From contig OW240912.1 of the NCBI GenBank assembly GCA_933207985.1, forward strand, positions 256,600,519-256,664,518: DNA of 64,000 bases. Direction: 5' to 3'. How positions within the stretch are numbered: the stretch's first letter is position 1; each line of letters begins with the position of its first letter. The notes under the pieces were generated by a model. It was not told the origin of the DNA and did no database searches. It was given only the letters and a program-made list of their open reading frames with translations. Shown here piece by piece: positions 32,851 through 44,432 of the stretch. Origin of the DNA: Pelobates cultripes (taxonomy: Eukaryota; Chordata; Amphibia; Anura; Pelobatidae). A program made the translations under genes and the position numbers.

Positions 32851-34010
32851 GTGAGATAGGGTTTTGGGAAAGCTTTATTTGGGCACATTGTCTTGGAATG
32901 AGCCCTGAAACAATGTGAACAAACATGCATTAGTCTACAGGAACTAAAACCACAATTGTGGGCATTAAAATTGTTACATATTTGGGATTTCCCTAAGAAG
33001 ACAATATCTCTTCCTAGTTTGTCTTTCAAACCTTTGTTTGATCTTGGGGGGTTAGTTGCTGCTTGGTTTTGTTCTACCTCAGCTGTATTAAGGCAGAAAT
33101 TTGTGCTGTGGGTTGCTGATGAGCATACTGCACAAGTTGGGGGCCTGAGGCCTGCAAAGTGCCTACAGAATAGCTCAGTGTCCAACTTTCTCCAATTGAT
33201 GTTTAAGTTGAACTGAGCCAGAGCTGCTGCCACTTTTGCAGAGAAGGAACGGTGGTAGTCGTAAAACGCTGTACCACCGTATTTGTGTCCCAGATCCACC
33301 AACTTGTGCATGTACGTATCCAGCTCGGCTCTTTTCCCTGGGTATACAGTGCAATATACATCCCTATAGATGCCAAACCCTAATACAAATTCTGGGATGT
33401 TCAATTTTTTGTTTAGGCGGGGGTCTCTTGCTCTAAGGACTACGGAAACATCCCCACAAGCAAAGGTCCTGTTCTCAAGGACATCCTGGGAGGCAATGAG
33501 CAATGAAGCTAGGTTAACGTCCTTGCCTTCCAGAATGTCTTTTTTAAGGTGAGCTGGGACAATGTGTGAAGGATCAATGGATTCTATGTCAGCTGTAGCT
33601 GCCAGGGTATTACCGGGTAAGGTATTAGCAAGAGGCTGAGTGGTGACCGTTGCATTTGTGGACTGAGTAACACTACCGGCCTCCAATTTGTCCAGCCTGT
33701 CGCTGATTGTCCCTATGGATGCCATAAGGGACGTCATCATAGCATGAAATGCTGGCATTTGCGATCCGCTAGGGCCTTCCCCTGCATCGGAGTTGTCAGT
33801 GGTAGTGTATAATAGCCTATACAACTCCGCCTTCCTAGCTGTAGCCGGGAAAGGGATGCAGCGTCTTCTTAGTTCAGCTGTAAGACGTGGTATGGTCCAT
33901 GATCTAAGGGATGCAGGGCTATTCACGTCTGTACCCGGAACAGGGGTGGCAGGCCTAGCGGGTGTGCTAGGTAGTGACAGTTCTTCAGGGATATCAGGCG
34001 TTAGTGACAT
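32787..34010 (-). CDS. Ngaro gag-like protein with SAP-like N-terminus
   Basis: A 407-codon ORF. Residues 37-67 (WTIPRLTAELRRRCIPFPA, then TARKAELYRLL) resemble a SAP domain, a DNA-binding helix-extended-loop-helix. Residues about 344-376 hold a Cys/His cluster (CNNFN...CGFSSC.....CSHCFRAH) similar to zinc-binding motifs of DIRS-order gag proteins. The last ~25 residues are off-frame compared with the second copy, where PKPYLTSVN continues directly into the RT. The original may therefore have been a gag-pol fusion or used recoding. Confidence 0.8.
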   Translation of the reverse strand: MSLTPDIPEELSLPSTPARPATPVPGTDVNSPASLRSWTIPRLTAELRRRCIPFPATARKAELYRLLYTTTDNSDAGEGPSGSQMPAFHAMMTSLMASIGTISDRLDKLEAGSVTQSTNATVTTQPLANTLPGNTLAATADIESIDPSHIVPAHLKKDILEGKDVNLASLLIASQDVLENRTFACGDVSVVLRARDPRLNKKLNIPEFVLGFGIYRDVYCTVYPGKRAELDTYMHKLVDLGHKYGGTAFYDYHRSFSAKVAAALAQFNLNINWRKLDTELFCRHFAGLRPPTCAVCSSATHSTNFCLNTAEVEQNQAATNPPRSNKGLKDKLGRDIVFLGKSQICNNFNAHNCGFSSCRLMHVCSHCFRAHSKTMCPNKAFPKPYLTCVNLSLFTDLLRLDTSATIS

Positions 34011-35401
34011 AACTGAAATTATAAATATAAACAGTAAGTCGTATAAAATGTATTGTGGGTGGGTACTGGTGGGCTAGCTAAGTACCAAGCGGTGAAACAA
34101 TTAAACTTCTTTTGAGAGTGACAGATGAGACCCTGCTAGTTGCCAAGCGGCTTCAGAGGCACTATCTATGCGTGGGCCCGAGGGGAAGATTGAGGCCACC
34201 GAACGTTGTGGCGGGGTGTAGGCCTCTCGGTGTCATTTAAAGCATAAAAAAGATTGGGAGTGAAAGGTGAGGCCCTCTCTGTATATTGATGCGAGGCGGC
34301 TAGCTATGATTTGGCCCGAGGGACGTATTACCTCCGAGTGTGAGGTTAGGGATGTTGGCCTCGCGGGACCACTAGCCTATGGATTAAGACCAGAAATATT
34401 TTAACTAATTGGGCCACCTAACCTGGGACCAGTACCCCTCAATATTTTTAAGGGTATATTGGGTTCTGGCGTAGTACCTGATAGTGAGTCAGGCTGATCT
34501 CTCAATGACGTAACTGTGATATTTGTCGGGTAGTTGACCTGTAGGTATAAGATGATAAGTAAATATCTGGAAAGTGGGGTGGTAGTTAGGCCAGATCGTG
34601 TACCAGAACCTACCTGATAACTGCGGAGGAGATATAATCAAAAGAAACCGGCTCCTTGCTTGTAAAAGCTACCGTTCCAATGATTAAACCTAGGAGATTA
34701 AATTATAAAAATTTTACCTAAAATCATATGTTTATATAGTCATTTATATGAATCATATGACAATGTTACCAACCTATAAAGTATAATTGATACCGATCAC
34801 TGGGTCCCCAAATTTTAATATGAATTCTGGTAAGGAAACCTGTTGGAAGATGTCAGAAATCAGGATTGAATTAAGTGTAGCATAATTTAAGAGAGAAAAA
34901 AAATAATTTAATTTGTATTTATTTGGTGCTATATCATTATTGACCTGTAGGGGGCGAGATTCCACCTAAGAAGTGGATGCAGGATCTTGTATAATTAGTG
35001 AGAAATGCACGAATTTGAGTCGAATGTGATGATAGTATAATGACTATTTTGTATAGTAGAAATCCTATGTATCTAGCCGAATGCAGCGTTCGTATGAAAT
35101 CTAAAACATGAATTACATAGCTTAGTGGCGAAGTGTATTTAGGCGAAAATAACCGAATGCGGTTGAATGCGAAAGGGGCTCCGCCGTGTAAGCCGTAAAT
35201 GTGAAGCGGTTTGCTTTACGGCGGGCCCACTTACGTTTTTTTGGCGGCAGCAGTACCGGAGAAGCTGTGCAGTCGGCGGTGGCGGCGGGAAAAGCGCCCT
35301 GGAGAGCCCGGGACCACTCAGGAGGGCACCGGACCAGGAGACCACGAGGAAACAGGTAAGAGGAATCCAAAATGGCGGTCTGAACCGGAAGTAACGTTTC
35401 A

Positions 35402-35496
35402 GACTCGCCAGACCATTAAGGTAATGTGGGAGTGGATTGGCAGCCTTTTTATAGGGAACCAAGCCCCTCCCACAACTACAGGCCAAGCCTTTTAAT
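35402..35496 (-). repeat. Ngaro A1 terminal repeat
   Basis: 95 bp; it marks the 5' end of the element on the minus strand. A GC-rich 5' leader (35160-35400) follows. Confidence 0.95.
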
Positions 35497-35554
35497 ATAT
35501 ATTATAAAAAATAAATAATTATTAAAAATAAATAAAAAACTGTAAAATAATTTA

Positions 35555-35590
<36 letters not shown>

Positions 35591-35606
35591 GTAAGGGGCA
35601 AATAGC
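35497..35606. other. AT-rich spacer between two Ngaro elements
   Basis: About 110 bp of A/T with a (TA)n run at 35558-35587. No gene. Confidence 0.8.
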
Positions 35607-36043
35607 CGTATATGGAGTAAGGTTTAAGTAAGAACTTGGATAGTATAAAAGAGCAAGTCGGTTGTGGTGTGCCGAGACCGCCGATATGGTAGACCTGTAA
35701 ATAAAGAGGGCCCACCAAGGATTAAGAAAAGTAACGTAAAGGAAAAGAAAAGAGAAAGAGATAAGATTGAGGAGTGGGTGGGAGGGTGGGAAGGTAATTC
35801 AGAAGCTGAACTTGATCAGTATGGAGTCAGGCAAGGGGTGTACATTATATAGGGGAGTGAGTTAACTTAAGCCCCTCCCACAATTACAGGCCATATATGG
35901 AGTAAGGTTCAAGTAAGAACTTGGATAGTATAAAAGAGCAAGTTGGTTGTGGTATGCCGAGACCGACGATATGGTAGGCCTGTAAATAAAGAGGGCAAAA
36001 GTGAATAGCCAAAAAGATTTAATACAGTCAACAATAAATACAA

Positions 36044-36746
36044 TTATCCAGATATAACTTTAAATGCATTTCTTAATTCTTGTGTTGGCTTAGGTATAAA
36101 AGTGGTATAGGCGGGTGACTTCCAACATCCCAGTGACTTTATGATGTGTACTGGTATGTTAGCGCTGGAAGCAGTAGAGGCCGCCCCTATGCGAAAGGAG
36201 TGAACCAAGTAGTGAGAAGGGTTGAAGCCTAGCATTGTTAGCAGGGATCAGATTTATCTCATGAACATAGTGGTAGTGAGTACAGAGCCGTGTAGTGTGA
36301 ATAAATGTTGTGATGGTAGTGATGTGGTATGAAGAAGGTAGGCGTCTAGGGCCTATCATTTGTTCTGGGTAGGGTAATAAGTGATTTCCACTGGGGGTGC
36401 GTGTTGGCTTGTTTTTGAGAGGTAGTGCCAGTATGTAGTGGTCCAAATGTTTGCGTAGGTGCTTGTGTAGAAGGCATCTGTCTGTCTGAGTGGTAGTGAT
36501 AGTAGTGAATTTCCTTGGCCTAAGGAACCCGTAAAAGGCTGTGTACATGGCAGCTTTAATGACTTTATTGGTGGTAGAGTGGAAAGGTTTGGCGTCTAAT
36601 AGGTCAGATAATGACTGAAAAAGTGTATTGTCTATAGGTAATCTCTGCAGGGATTGTGGATGCACAGATTTTGGAATACCTCTGAGTGTATTCTTTATCT
36701 GATAAGATGCCATGAAGCTATGTGTATTAGGTGGTAGGGTTAGCAT
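36044..36746 (-). pseudogene. Second Ngaro tyrosine recombinase remnant
   Basis: AMYTAFYGFLRPRKF (first catalytic Arg), YLVHSFRIGAASTA (His-x-x-Arg) and SLGCWKSPAYTTFIP align with the first copy. Here the usual Tyr before the C-terminal end is Phe (TTFI against TLYI), so the likely nucleophile is lost or shifted. The N-terminal part near 36775-37062 is frame-broken. Confidence 0.85.
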
Positions 36747-37037
36747 GTGATGTTGTATGCCTGTAAGTTATAATTTAATGGTGTTGTAAGATAAGTGTAA
36801 TTTGAGATGGCAAAAGGAAGCGAAAGCTATGATAGATGTCGTGACAAACGGTTGGGATATGTTGTGATCTGATAGAAATCTGGTGAATAGTGTGAAGGCT
36901 CTGTTGTATGTATTGCGAGTGTTGGATGATAATGCTAATTTGGCTAGATCCCTGTTGCATGATTAGTTCTAGTCCATGGTTAGCTGTAGGAACGGAGGAA
37001 CGGCTGTGGCTGCTTGAGTGGCTGACGGAAGTGCTAG

Positions 37038-38466
37038 TCAAAAGGCATGAAAGTTGAAACAAGACAGACTGTCAGCTGCTATGTTACTAATACCTGGAAC
37101 ATGAAAGCAAACCAAGTAGAAGTTGTGACATGCTGCCAACCACATGAGTTTCCTGAGAAACCTCATGAGTGTAAGGGATATTGAATGGCCTTTGTTGATT
37201 ATGTTGATTACGTTTTTACCATTCCAGGTGGTCAAGAATTCCTTCCACAGGTATAAGTCTGCTGTGGCTTGTAGATCCATGGATAGTCTATGGTTGTTGT
37301 GTCAGAAGTGTGGGAAAAGACAAAGAAGTCTGGATATGAAAGCCTGCCATTGTGGGATGATGTGCATGGCAAAGTTTAAGGAACCTATGAGGGACTGAAG
37401 TTCCTTGCAGTTGCAAGTACTGAGCAAGATATGATAATTTCTGCTTTTGAGAATGTTTATAATTTTCTCTTGTGGCAAGCTTGCTTGCATGGATGCCGAG
37501 TCAAGTTGTGTGCCAAGAAATGTAATGATGGTGTCTGGACCTTCTGTTTTCTTACGGGATACTGGGACACCCAAGTGGTCAAACAGACTAAGGGCTTCTT
37601 TAAGGCTTCTGGGGGGAAGGGAGTTCCCTTCTATCAGCAGAAAGTAATCTAGATAATAGATGACTATGGGGCATCTAGAAATGTTTAGTAATAACCAGCA
37701 AAGTGATTCTGCAAATGTGTTGATGATTTTTGGGCTACTTTTTGACCCAAAGGTTAAGCGGGAGAAAAAAATAATATTTATCTGCCCATTTTATGCCATG
37801 TAAGTGCTAGAGTGTTGGGTGGATTGGTAGTAATTTGAAGGCATTTATAATGTCTGTCTTACTTAGCCAAGCTTCGACCCCTGTTTGTATGATGGCTGCG
37901 ATGGCGTGATCTATGGTGGCATATTGCAGGGAAAACTCTTCAGAGGGAATGAAGGAGTTGAGACTTGGGTTAGTAGAGGTATGAGGGGCTGAGAGATCTA
38001 TGATGAGTCTCTGTTTAAGGGAAGATTTCCTTGTAACAAGCCCTATGGGATTTGTGCGCCATGCTGTAAACGGTGGGGTTGAAAATGGCCCGAACAAGAA
38101 CCCATCTGCCAATTCTTGGGTTATAAGCGTATTTACGGCCATTGGGTTCTGTTTTGATGATTGTAAATTAGGGCATTCTAGATGGCCTGTGGGCATATGT
38201 ATGATGCCTGTATGGAACCCCTCTGAAAAAACAGAAATGAGAAAATCTACCAGATGTCTGGAGGGGTGATTGGCCAGTAGTGCTGCAAAGACATCAATGT
38301 TAACAGACGTTAGGTACGGTTTAGGGTACATTTTATTTGGACACATGGTTTAAGCATGTGCCCTGAAACATTGTGAACAAATATGCAATAGTCTGCATGC
38401 ACTGAAGCTACATGTGCCCACATTGAATTATTGCAAATCTGGGATTTGCCAAAGAAAACCGTCCCG
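37038..38466 (-). pseudogene. Second Ngaro gag end and RT/RNase H remnant
   Basis: 38346-37807 reads MCPNKMYPKPYLTSVN through LKQRLIIDLSAPH and KTDIINAFKL in one frame, covering the gag end and RT fingers/palm start. 37574-37302 has FLGTQLDSASMQASLPQEK of the thumb/connection. 37280-37038 has the RNase H end NIAADSLSCF. The YLDD region near 37650 is frameshifted. Confidence 0.85.
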
Positions 38467-38604
38467 TCATGGAAAACAGCGGGGGCCGGTGCTCCGATAG
38501 TGCTGGCCCAGGATAGACCTGCAGGGGAGATCTTGTGACCTCCCCTGCCAGCCTTGGCCCATGGCCACCGCGGCCCACCAATGGCCAGTCCGGGCCTGGG
38601 ACCA
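38467..38604. other. GC-rich repeat fragment
   Basis: GGCCCAGG/GGCCCACC-rich DNA lies between the truncated Ngaro copy and an LTR fragment. The family is not identified. Confidence 0.4.
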
Positions 38605-39052
38605 ACATATTGAAAAATCATGCGAATCGGTTCAGGGGTTCGGGAGATAGATGGAAGTTCAATTTCTGCCCGGCCGCACACGAGGCTCCTGCCCAAAATA
38701 GTTCCATGCATTCAGCTGGTGCGGCCGGCCCTTTTCGTATGTTTAAAAATTGGCAGGAATCTAAGTGGTCCTGGAAGTCTCAGCGGTGTTCGGGAGTTCG
38801 AGTGTCCGCAAACAGTTCCAGAGACTCGAAGACCAAATCCCGCTGGACGCGTTCGACAAAACAAGATGGCCCAGTGAACCACTTAGAATGTTGAAGTTGC
38901 AGTTTGGCACAGAGTCAATGAGTCAATTGGAGGCACACGTCTGGTCTGGGTGGTCTCTTGTGCAACAGTTTGTTCGGTTATACGAATGAATTAACAGGGC
39001 TGTTCATTTCCAATTCGTATGTTGGGGTTATAGGTTTATGAGTTCAACTGTT
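38605..39052 (-). mobile_element. TGTAAC-LTR fragment
   Basis: Matches the right part of the LTR in minus orientation (compare 21270-21800: GGGGTTCGGGAGATAG, CCCAAAATAGTTCCAT, ACAAAACAAGATGG). It ends near GTTCAACTGTTAACA. Truncated on the left. Confidence 0.75.
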
Positions 39053-39054
39053 AA

Positions 39055-39132
39055 CAATTAATATTATTTTATCATTTATATAGCGCTATCAGATTCCGTA
39101 GCTCTGTACAATGGGTGGACTAACAGACATGT
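39055..39132 (-). mobile_element. L2/CR1-like LINE tail, left part
   Basis: ATTTATATAGCGCTATCAG is the same tail sequence as at 11430. The LINE resumes at 53974 after the inserted LTR element, with the CATGT duplication at both sides. Confidence 0.7.
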
Positions 39133-39451
39133 TGTAACGGAACTCCCCGTACGCCGACCGAGTACCTTCCATTGATGGACGCATCCTAGCTTGCGCCGAG
39201 GACCACAAGCATCGCACCAGACTCTACAACCACTGCAGACTCCACAACCGCCGTAGCTTAACTGGAGTCTCGCCGTCTTCCTTCCACCCTTTATCAGCTT
39301 CTGTGCTCCAGGACCGTGTGGGAAAGACCTCTTCCTTCCACCCTGTATGAACCTCCAGCATCCAGGACTGTGTGAGGAAGACCTCTCCTCCAGGAGAGTG
39401 TATCAGGAACAGCTCTTAGAAGAGCTAGGTGATTTAAAGCTCAAGGGAGTA

Positions 39452-40110
39452 TGCACCACTGCTGGGGAGAGAGGCCGGCTGCCTCCTCTCCCTGCAGGGT
39501 CCACTGCTGCTAAGAAGAGAGACAGGTTGTTTCCTCTCCCTGCCCTGGTGGTACCTCCAAGGTATACTGGGACTGACTGGAGCTGAGTAGGTACTGATAA
39601 TCCTGCTCCAGTTCTCATTCCTGGATGGCCAATTCAAACAGGTCTGGCTTTAGCCATCAGCCATGGGGAGATCCAGCATGGCTTTTCTGTAGTCATGTAT
39701 GTCCCAAAGCCATGATTCTGCAGCACTCCCGAACTCTGGTTCGGCAAAGGCCCCTCATAGAAGGACAGGGCCATTGTAATCCTTGCCCTCCAGTCTGTCG
39801 TACTTGACCATTCCCGGGCACACGCTGAACCGTGTACCAATGTAACGCCTGGTATGCGTCGTTGATCCACAGTTCACTAGGTGCCTGTGACTTAAGCTGC
39901 CTCACCAACTCCCACCTGGGCTGTACTCCCAGCATAGGTATCCGTAGGCCCACTCGGGCCTGTAGTCGCTGCTCCTCGCTGGGGACACGCTCAGCTCGCC
40001 AATGCTGGACACCCTCCTAGAGGGTTTTGTAACCTCCAGTCGAACTCATCCTCCACTTCCAGCGCTGTCCAGGGATTTGCTGGCTCCATACCGCTCCGTA
40101 ATAATCCCAG
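39452..40110 (-). pseudogene. gag-like remnant of LTR element
   Basis: Minus-strand pieces include VGLRIPMLGVQPRWELVRQL, SELWINDAYQALHWYTVQRV and, in another frame, ELEQDYQYLLSSSQSQYTLE. They align with the gag-like ORF at 20268-20848 (MPFLGEQPLEEW, IWLEDAYQALWWYGAQYLP, ELEQGYQDLFHSS). Frameshifts are present. It joins the LTR at 39451 after GTATGCA. Confidence 0.65.
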
Positions 40111-40146
40111 TGTCTCCAGGGTGCTGTTCATCTCACTAGAAAGCCA

Positions 40147-40164
40147 TCCCACCACTTCCACCAC
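40147..40164 (-). promoter_or_regulatory. Primer binding site, tRNA-Leu-like
   Basis: On the minus strand TGGTGGAAGTGGTGGGAT follows the LTR end GTTACA after one base. It differs from the tRNA-Leu site at 20180 at two positions. Confidence 0.7.
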
Positions 40165-41207
40165 TGTAACGGAACTCCCTGTACTCCAACCAAGTACCTT
40201 CCATTGATGGACACTTCCTAGCTTGCGCCTAGGACAACAAGCACAGCACCGGACACCACAATCACTGCAGACTCCACAACCGTCGTAGCTTAACTGGAGT
40301 CTCGCCGTCTTCCTTCCACCATGGATCAGCTTCTGTCCTCCAGGACCGTGTGGGAAAGACCTTTTCCTTCTACCCTGTAGTAACCTCCAGCATCCAGGAC
40401 TGTGTGGGGAAGACCTCTCCTCCAGGAGAGCGTATCAGGAACAGCTCTTAGAAGAGCTAGGTGATTTAAAGCTCAAGGGAGTATGCAGAGCATAGCAATC
40501 CCCAGTGTGATTATAGCAGTTCCCTCCAATAATGAGACAAGGCTACGTATTGAGGGTCAAGAAGATCTGTTTTAATTAACACCAAAGGGCCTTCTTTTAT
40601 GCAGGTTTTACACATACAGTACCGCCCACAGGGTTTTGTAGAACAGCCAATCAAACACAATACCATTCATTACAGCAAAATCCTCCCCTCTGCCTGTGAT
40701 ATAATTACTGAACACAATGGGCTAACGTAATTATCACAGGCAGGAAAATACACAGTTTTACATAATATTCATAACTTTAGTATACATCACATTCACATAA
40801 AACTTACATTTTCAGAATCAGCATTCTTTAAATATGAACATAACTAAAAATCAGACAATTCCACACAGTAGTTCAAAAGTTAGCTGGAAGTCCTTTATAA
40901 CCGACCACAAGCACATTTCTCTGCCTAAAACAGTTCCATAGATTTGGGCTGTGCGGTCGGTCTATTTTACACAGAATGCACGAACGGGGCCATTCGTGCA
41001 TTTGGCTCAGTATAACAGTGAGTTCAAACAACCGAACGGGACTTAGTGTCTGTGGCTGAAAACTCAGTGCAGGAGAAGGTAAGGGTCAGCGGTGTTCATT
41101 GAAATGTGTAGCCGATTTCAGTTCCATGGATTTAGCTACACACACCGCTGGCCGCGTTCAAATTAACAAAGATGGCCGCCGCCACGTGTTTGTTTGTACG
41201 AACTGCG

Positions 41208-41377
41208 GCCACCCAGCGGTCGGCAATTTACCTACAGCAGGCTCCAAGCCTGGGAGGTAAATTACAAGTAGATAAAGGATCAGCGCTAAATTGCCACCCA
41301 GCGGTCAGCAATTTACCTACAGCAGGCTCCAAGCCTGGGAGGTAAATTACAAGTAGATAAAGGATCAGCGCTGCGTG
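41208..41377. repeat. 85-bp tandem duplication at Penelope-like insertion edge
   Basis: Two 85-bp units (41208-41292 and 41293-41377) each contain LTR sequence, the GGGAGGTAAATT target site and the first ~24 bp of the inserted element. The duplicated block thus spans the host/element junction. Confidence 0.9.
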
Positions 41378-42166
41378 ATTTAATGGGGGGTAAAGACAGG
41401 TGGAAAGCTGCAACGTATAAGTATGAGGTTCCCTCTAAAATCCTCAAGGAAGAAATGGCAAAACAGAAATAATAGGTCGCGCTACAGGAAAAGTAATTGC
41501 AGATGGAAAAGGATAAATATAATGTACTAACATACACTAAAAAACATAAATAAAAAGAAGTATATAGATAATAGTCCAAATACTTGGTATACTTCTTATG
41601 AGTTCCAATAGATATATGAAGACTTTGATGAATGGTGTATCCAATAGGAGACTGGATCCTCTAATATTGGGGGAGTCTTGACTCGATGATAAACATAGAA
41701 ATAGAAAAACAGAGATGATCCAATAGTGTATACTGTATACTAATAAGTAAGGATAGGAAAAATAATAGGGAGGTAATACACTCACCTATTTCAGAGCATA
41801 AACTTGCTCTAGTATGATTGGCATTCAGTGGCGTCTGTCCCCCACTGGTAGGATATAGGTGTAGATAATTCCTCGGTATAGAAAGGAGATAAGAGCAAAA
41901 TATAGTGCTCACTGAATATAGATAAAATAAAATAAAATAAAAGAATAAAAGTACTCACATTTAAATGAGCAGGATATACTGCTCAATATAATCACGTAGG
42001 TGGTACAATCCCCACCTAGGATTCTTGGTCGTGTGTAGACTCCAAGATAGTATATGACCAGGTAACAGGAGAAATATAAAAATAAAATTAAAAAGGTATA
42101 TGGCAAAAGTATAATAAAAAAGCCAATATTCCTTTATTAGTACAATATAAAATATAAGAAATAGCC

Positions 42167-42209
42167 AAAACGCGTTTCGCCACACAAGGCTTTATTAACT
42201 GGCAATAGT
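42167..42209 (-). ncRNA. Degenerate hammerhead-like motif, left arm
   Basis: Minus strand: GCCAGTTAATAAAGCC then TTGTGTGGCGAAACGCG. GCC/GGC forms stem II and GAAA is intact, but the CUGAUGA box reads TTAATAA, losing G5, so cleavage is unlikely. It is the arm partner of 45235-45275. Confidence 0.5.
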
Positions 42210-42535
42210 AAAAATCAACCTGGTACATAGATGCTTATATAAACTTAGTTAAAACATGCTTATTCAAATTTTGGCGCCAAAATGACGTCATCAATACAAT
42301 TTGTAAAATACAGAAATCATTAAAAACATAAAAATGAGAAATGCATAATATAAGTAGAACAATATACAAGATAATCCTTTATTTTTTGTTGTAAAACGAA
42401 AATTATTAATAGAAATAAACGAAAAATAAAAGAGGGGTTTATGGTCATGTGATCGCGATCTAACGCGATCACATGGTATACCCTGATGTGGGATGGGAAA
42501 TGTAGTAATCTTAAAACCCAGAAAAAGGAGAGAAG

Positions 42536-43649
42536 GTGTCTAGTAACGAAATCGTTATTAAACCCGCCGATAAAGGTGGGGGTTTAGTCATTCAGTCAAA
42601 GTCCATGTACATAAAAGAAGCTAATCGTCAACTCAATGACCCTGAGGTATACAATAAATTACCTTATGATCCCACCTCCAATATTAAAGATATTCTGAGT
42701 GTATTCTTGAGAAAAGGATTAGACATGGGAATTCTAAATAAACATGAATTTGATTACCTCACTATTCTTTATCCCAAAATTCCAGTTATTTATTTTCTCC
42801 AAAAAATTCATAAAAATGCAAAAGAACCCCCTGGGAGACCGATCGTATCGGGTATTAATTCTGTCTTATCCAATCTTTCCAAATATATCGACATTTTATT
42901 ACAACCTTTGGTCAAACAAACTAGATCATATCTGAAAGACTCTATGACTCTTTTATCTTTTTTAAGCGATTTTAATTGGTGCCATGACTATATATTGGTA
43001 ACGTGTGATGTGCAATCACTGTACACCATAATTCCTCACAATATTGGTTGCCAGGCAGTAGAAAGGATTTTAAAACAAAACAGTTCAATTCCAGATTCTC
43101 AAATAGATTTTATTATACAAGGTATCGAAATAATCCTCACGAATAATTATTTTTGGTTTTTAGACTCATTTTATATTCAGAAGAAAGGTACGACTATGGG
43201 AACCAGGTTTGCCCCCAGCTATGCTAACCTCTTCATGGCCGATTGGGAATCTTCGGCCGTCTGGGGTGACCATGGCTGGCTGGCAAACCTGGTTTCCTAT
43301 TTCCGTTATATTGACGATTTGTTTTTTTATCTGGCAAGGTTCAGAAACCTCTCTTAAGCTGTTTTTAGATTATCTAAATGTCAATGATAGAGGCATAGTT
43401 TTATCTTCAGATTTTAGTAAAATGTCAGTTAATTTTTTAGACTTAAATATTTTTATTCAAGATGGTTGCATCCAAACTAAAACCTTTTTTAAAGAAGTAT
43501 GCACCAATACGGTTATTGACCAAACTAGTTGTCACCATAAACCTTGGTTGGATGGTATTCCAAAAAGTCAATTTCTCCGCCTCCATCGAAACTGCTCTTC
43601 AAAAGTTGATTTTAATGCTCAATCTACCTCATTGAAAAATATGTTTTAG
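42536..43649 (+). pseudogene. Penelope-like reverse transcriptase, frameshifted
   Basis: KPADKGGGLVIQ (residues 10-20) is the PLE hallmark before the fingers. IPVIYFLQKIHK, GRPIVSGINS, TCDVQSLYTIIPH and GTRFAPSYANLFM follow. The catalytic YIDDLFF is at residues 258-264. A shift in a seven-T run (43320-43326) moves the frame; the thumb then continues as IWQGSETSLKLFLDYLN to 43649, where it stops early. Activity is lost. GTG at 42536 is only a frame opening, since the true start would lie further upstream. Confidence 0.93.
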
Positions 43650-44432
43650 ATAAAAATTATGAAGCAGATAAATTAAATACAGCCCTAGAGGCAGTAAAAG
43701 TGAAGGAAAGAAAGGAGCTTCTTGAATATAAAGTTAAAAAAGGAGATCCCCCCCCAATTACCCATCATTCTGGATTTTAACAATAAGAATAAAATCTTAA
43801 AGAAAATTTTAAATAAACATTGGCACATCCTTAAACAGGATGACCTTTTAAAAGATCATATCCCAGACAGACCTAATGTTGTGTTCAGAGGGGCCCCTAA
43901 CTTTAGAACGATTCTCACAAAAAACTATACAAAAGATAATGTACAACAAAGAAAAAACTTTTTATCTAGGCCAAAAGGTTGTTTCAAGTGCAATAAATGT
44001 ATTGTGTGTAGAACCACAAAAGGAACTACAAATTCCAAAACCACTCACTTCTCCTCTACTATTACTAAAACTTCCTACACAATTAAAGAATTTATAGGCT
44101 GTAATACTAAAAATGTTATATACCTATTGGAATGCCCATGTGGACTCCAATACGTGGGCATGACCAAAAGATGTCTTAAAGTAAGATTGGCAGAACACTG
44201 CCGTAACATCAGAAGAGGCTATGAAAACCATTCAGTCTCAAAGCATTTTTTAATACATAACAAAGACCCGACACTCTTAAAAGTTACTGGGATAGAACAG
44301 GTTATTCTCCCATGGAGAGGTGGAGATATGACAAAAATTCTAGGAAAAAGGGAAATGTATTGGGTCTTTCAACTTAAAACTCTCTCCCCTGAAGGTCTAA
44401 ATGCTGAATTTGACCTTTTTTACTTTTTATAA
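43650..44432 (+). pseudogene. Penelope-like GIY-YIG endonuclease region
   Basis: After a frameshift in a C-run at 43747, the frame reads on to 44432. Residues 87-96 (CFKCNKCIVC) form the Cys-rich linker found before the PLE nuclease. Residues 132-148 (VIYLLECPCGLQYVGMT) are the GIY-YIG pair in its Penelope form, followed by R155 and E158H159. Its role is target DNA nicking. The 3' end is complete. Confidence 0.92.

Larger units (their letters stand above)
29971..35496 (-). mobile_element. Ngaro-type YR retrotransposon, full-length structure
   Basis: Read on the minus strand: A1 (35496-35402), gag-like ORF, reverse transcriptase/RNase H, tyrosine recombinase, B1 (30349-30230), A2 (30229-30134), a 43-bp spacer, and B2 (30090-29971). 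This split direct repeat order A1-coding-B1-A2-B2 is the signature of Ngaro/PAT-type elements of the DIRS order. They integrate by a tyrosine recombinase through a circular DNA and make no target duplication. A1/A2 differ by one base insertion; B1/B2 differ at one site over 120 bp, so the copy is young. No methyltransferase is seen, unlike DIRS1. The genes carry frameshifts. Confidence 0.92.
35607..38466 (-). mobile_element. Second Ngaro-type element, 5'-truncated
   Basis: B2 (35607-35711) and B1 (35891-35996) are direct repeats that share CCGTATATGGAGTAAGG-like starts and end AAATAAAGAGGGC. Between them an A2-type repeat includes AAGCCCCTCCCACAATTACAGG. Recombinase, RT/RNase H and the end of gag follow. 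The copy stops at about 38466 inside gag, so its A1 is missing. It belongs to a different subfamily from the first copy and is far more decayed. Confidence 0.88.
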
